Assembly (NCBI GenBank): GCA_007133065.1
Contig: SLNJ01000017.1
Location: 43,943-107,942, forward strand
DNA from: Opitutales bacterium
GTDB taxonomy: Bacteria; Verrucomicrobiota; Verrucomicrobiia; Opitutales; Oceanipulchritudinaceae
Length of the DNA: 64,000 bases
Direction of reading: 5' to 3'
Part shown: piece by piece, positions 64,000 to 64,000 of the stretch
How positions within the stretch are numbered: the first letter of the stretch is position 1
Layout: the number at the start of each line of letters is the position of its first letter
Program-made: the position numbers and the translations under genes
The notes under the pieces: generated by a model
The model's input: only the letters and a program-made list of their open reading frames with translations
What the model was told of the DNA's origin: nothing
Database searches by the model: none

Positions 64000-64000
64000 G

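Noticed and set aside
1..64000. tRNA, rRNA and CRISPR arrays
   Set aside because: No cloverleaf-like sequence with a T-loop (GTTCGA-like) and acceptor stem, and no spaced direct repeats, were recognised by eye; short RNA genes could still be missed.

Overview
This is a GC-rich bacterial chromosome segment. The gene content suggests a member of the Verrucomicrobiota, perhaps Opitutae/Puniceicoccales. That placement is an inference from gene style: secreted CotH and beta-helix proteins sharing a Trp-rich C-terminal module, a dispersed deoxysugar-catabolism set, a RibB fused to a degenerate RibA domain, and an unusual FtsY. dnaN, mnmE and mnmG together with two ParB-type parS palindromes inside mnmG suggest an origin-proximal location.

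Region 1 (1-9.2 kb) is mostly housekeeping on the + strand: the end of a thioredoxin-like gene, L-rhamnonate dehydratase (opposite strand), a RelE-like protein, phosphatidylserine synthase, DNA polymerase beta clamp, a membrane protein, an ECF sigma / putative anti-sigma / DUF3106-like set joined by start-stop overlaps, then ribH-nusB-ftsY. Region 2 (9.4-22 kb) holds the RibB/RibA-like protein and sugar metabolism: an L-fucose-isomerase-like enzyme, a DeoR regulator, rhamnulokinase preceded by a 25-bp-stem hairpin, a Nudix hydrolase, a GH4 glycosidase, a DUF3108 protein, glycogen phosphorylase and a methionine-type aminotransferase. It ends in a broken phytanoyl-CoA-dioxygenase-like gene.

Region 3 (22-38 kb) is accessory: a 1391-residue secreted CotH protein, a MITE-like palindromic element with a 10-bp direct repeat on each side, a Gfo/Idh/MocA oxidoreductase, two transporters, a DEAD-box helicase, a truncated PfkB kinase fragment next to proA, a TetR regulator with an operator on its own start, a VapBC-type toxin-antitoxin pair with an apparently leaderless promoter, and a secreted beta-helix protein. 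Region 4 (37.9-43 kb) has mnmG (with parS), mnmE and an unknown polytopic membrane protein.

Region 5 (42.7-64 kb, all minus strand, entering from beyond the right edge) is the most exciting part: the baseplate/spike end of an extracellular contractile injection system (eCIS). In transcription order it reads: gpD-like spike (partial), gpV-like spike, PAAR-like tip, gp25 baseplate, two baseplate-J-like proteins, a tail-I-like protein, a 1651-residue beta-helix protein ending in helix-hairpin-helix motifs, and two eCIS-core (DUF4157) proteins. The last is an 1825-residue polypeptide with an eCIS core at each end and a putative HNH-like nuclease domain between, a good candidate cargo toxin. Several junctions are 4-nt stop/start overlaps, so the module is probably translated as a coupled operon. 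Sheath, tube, tape-measure and AAA+ ATPase genes are not in the window and would be expected upstream of it, past position 64000.
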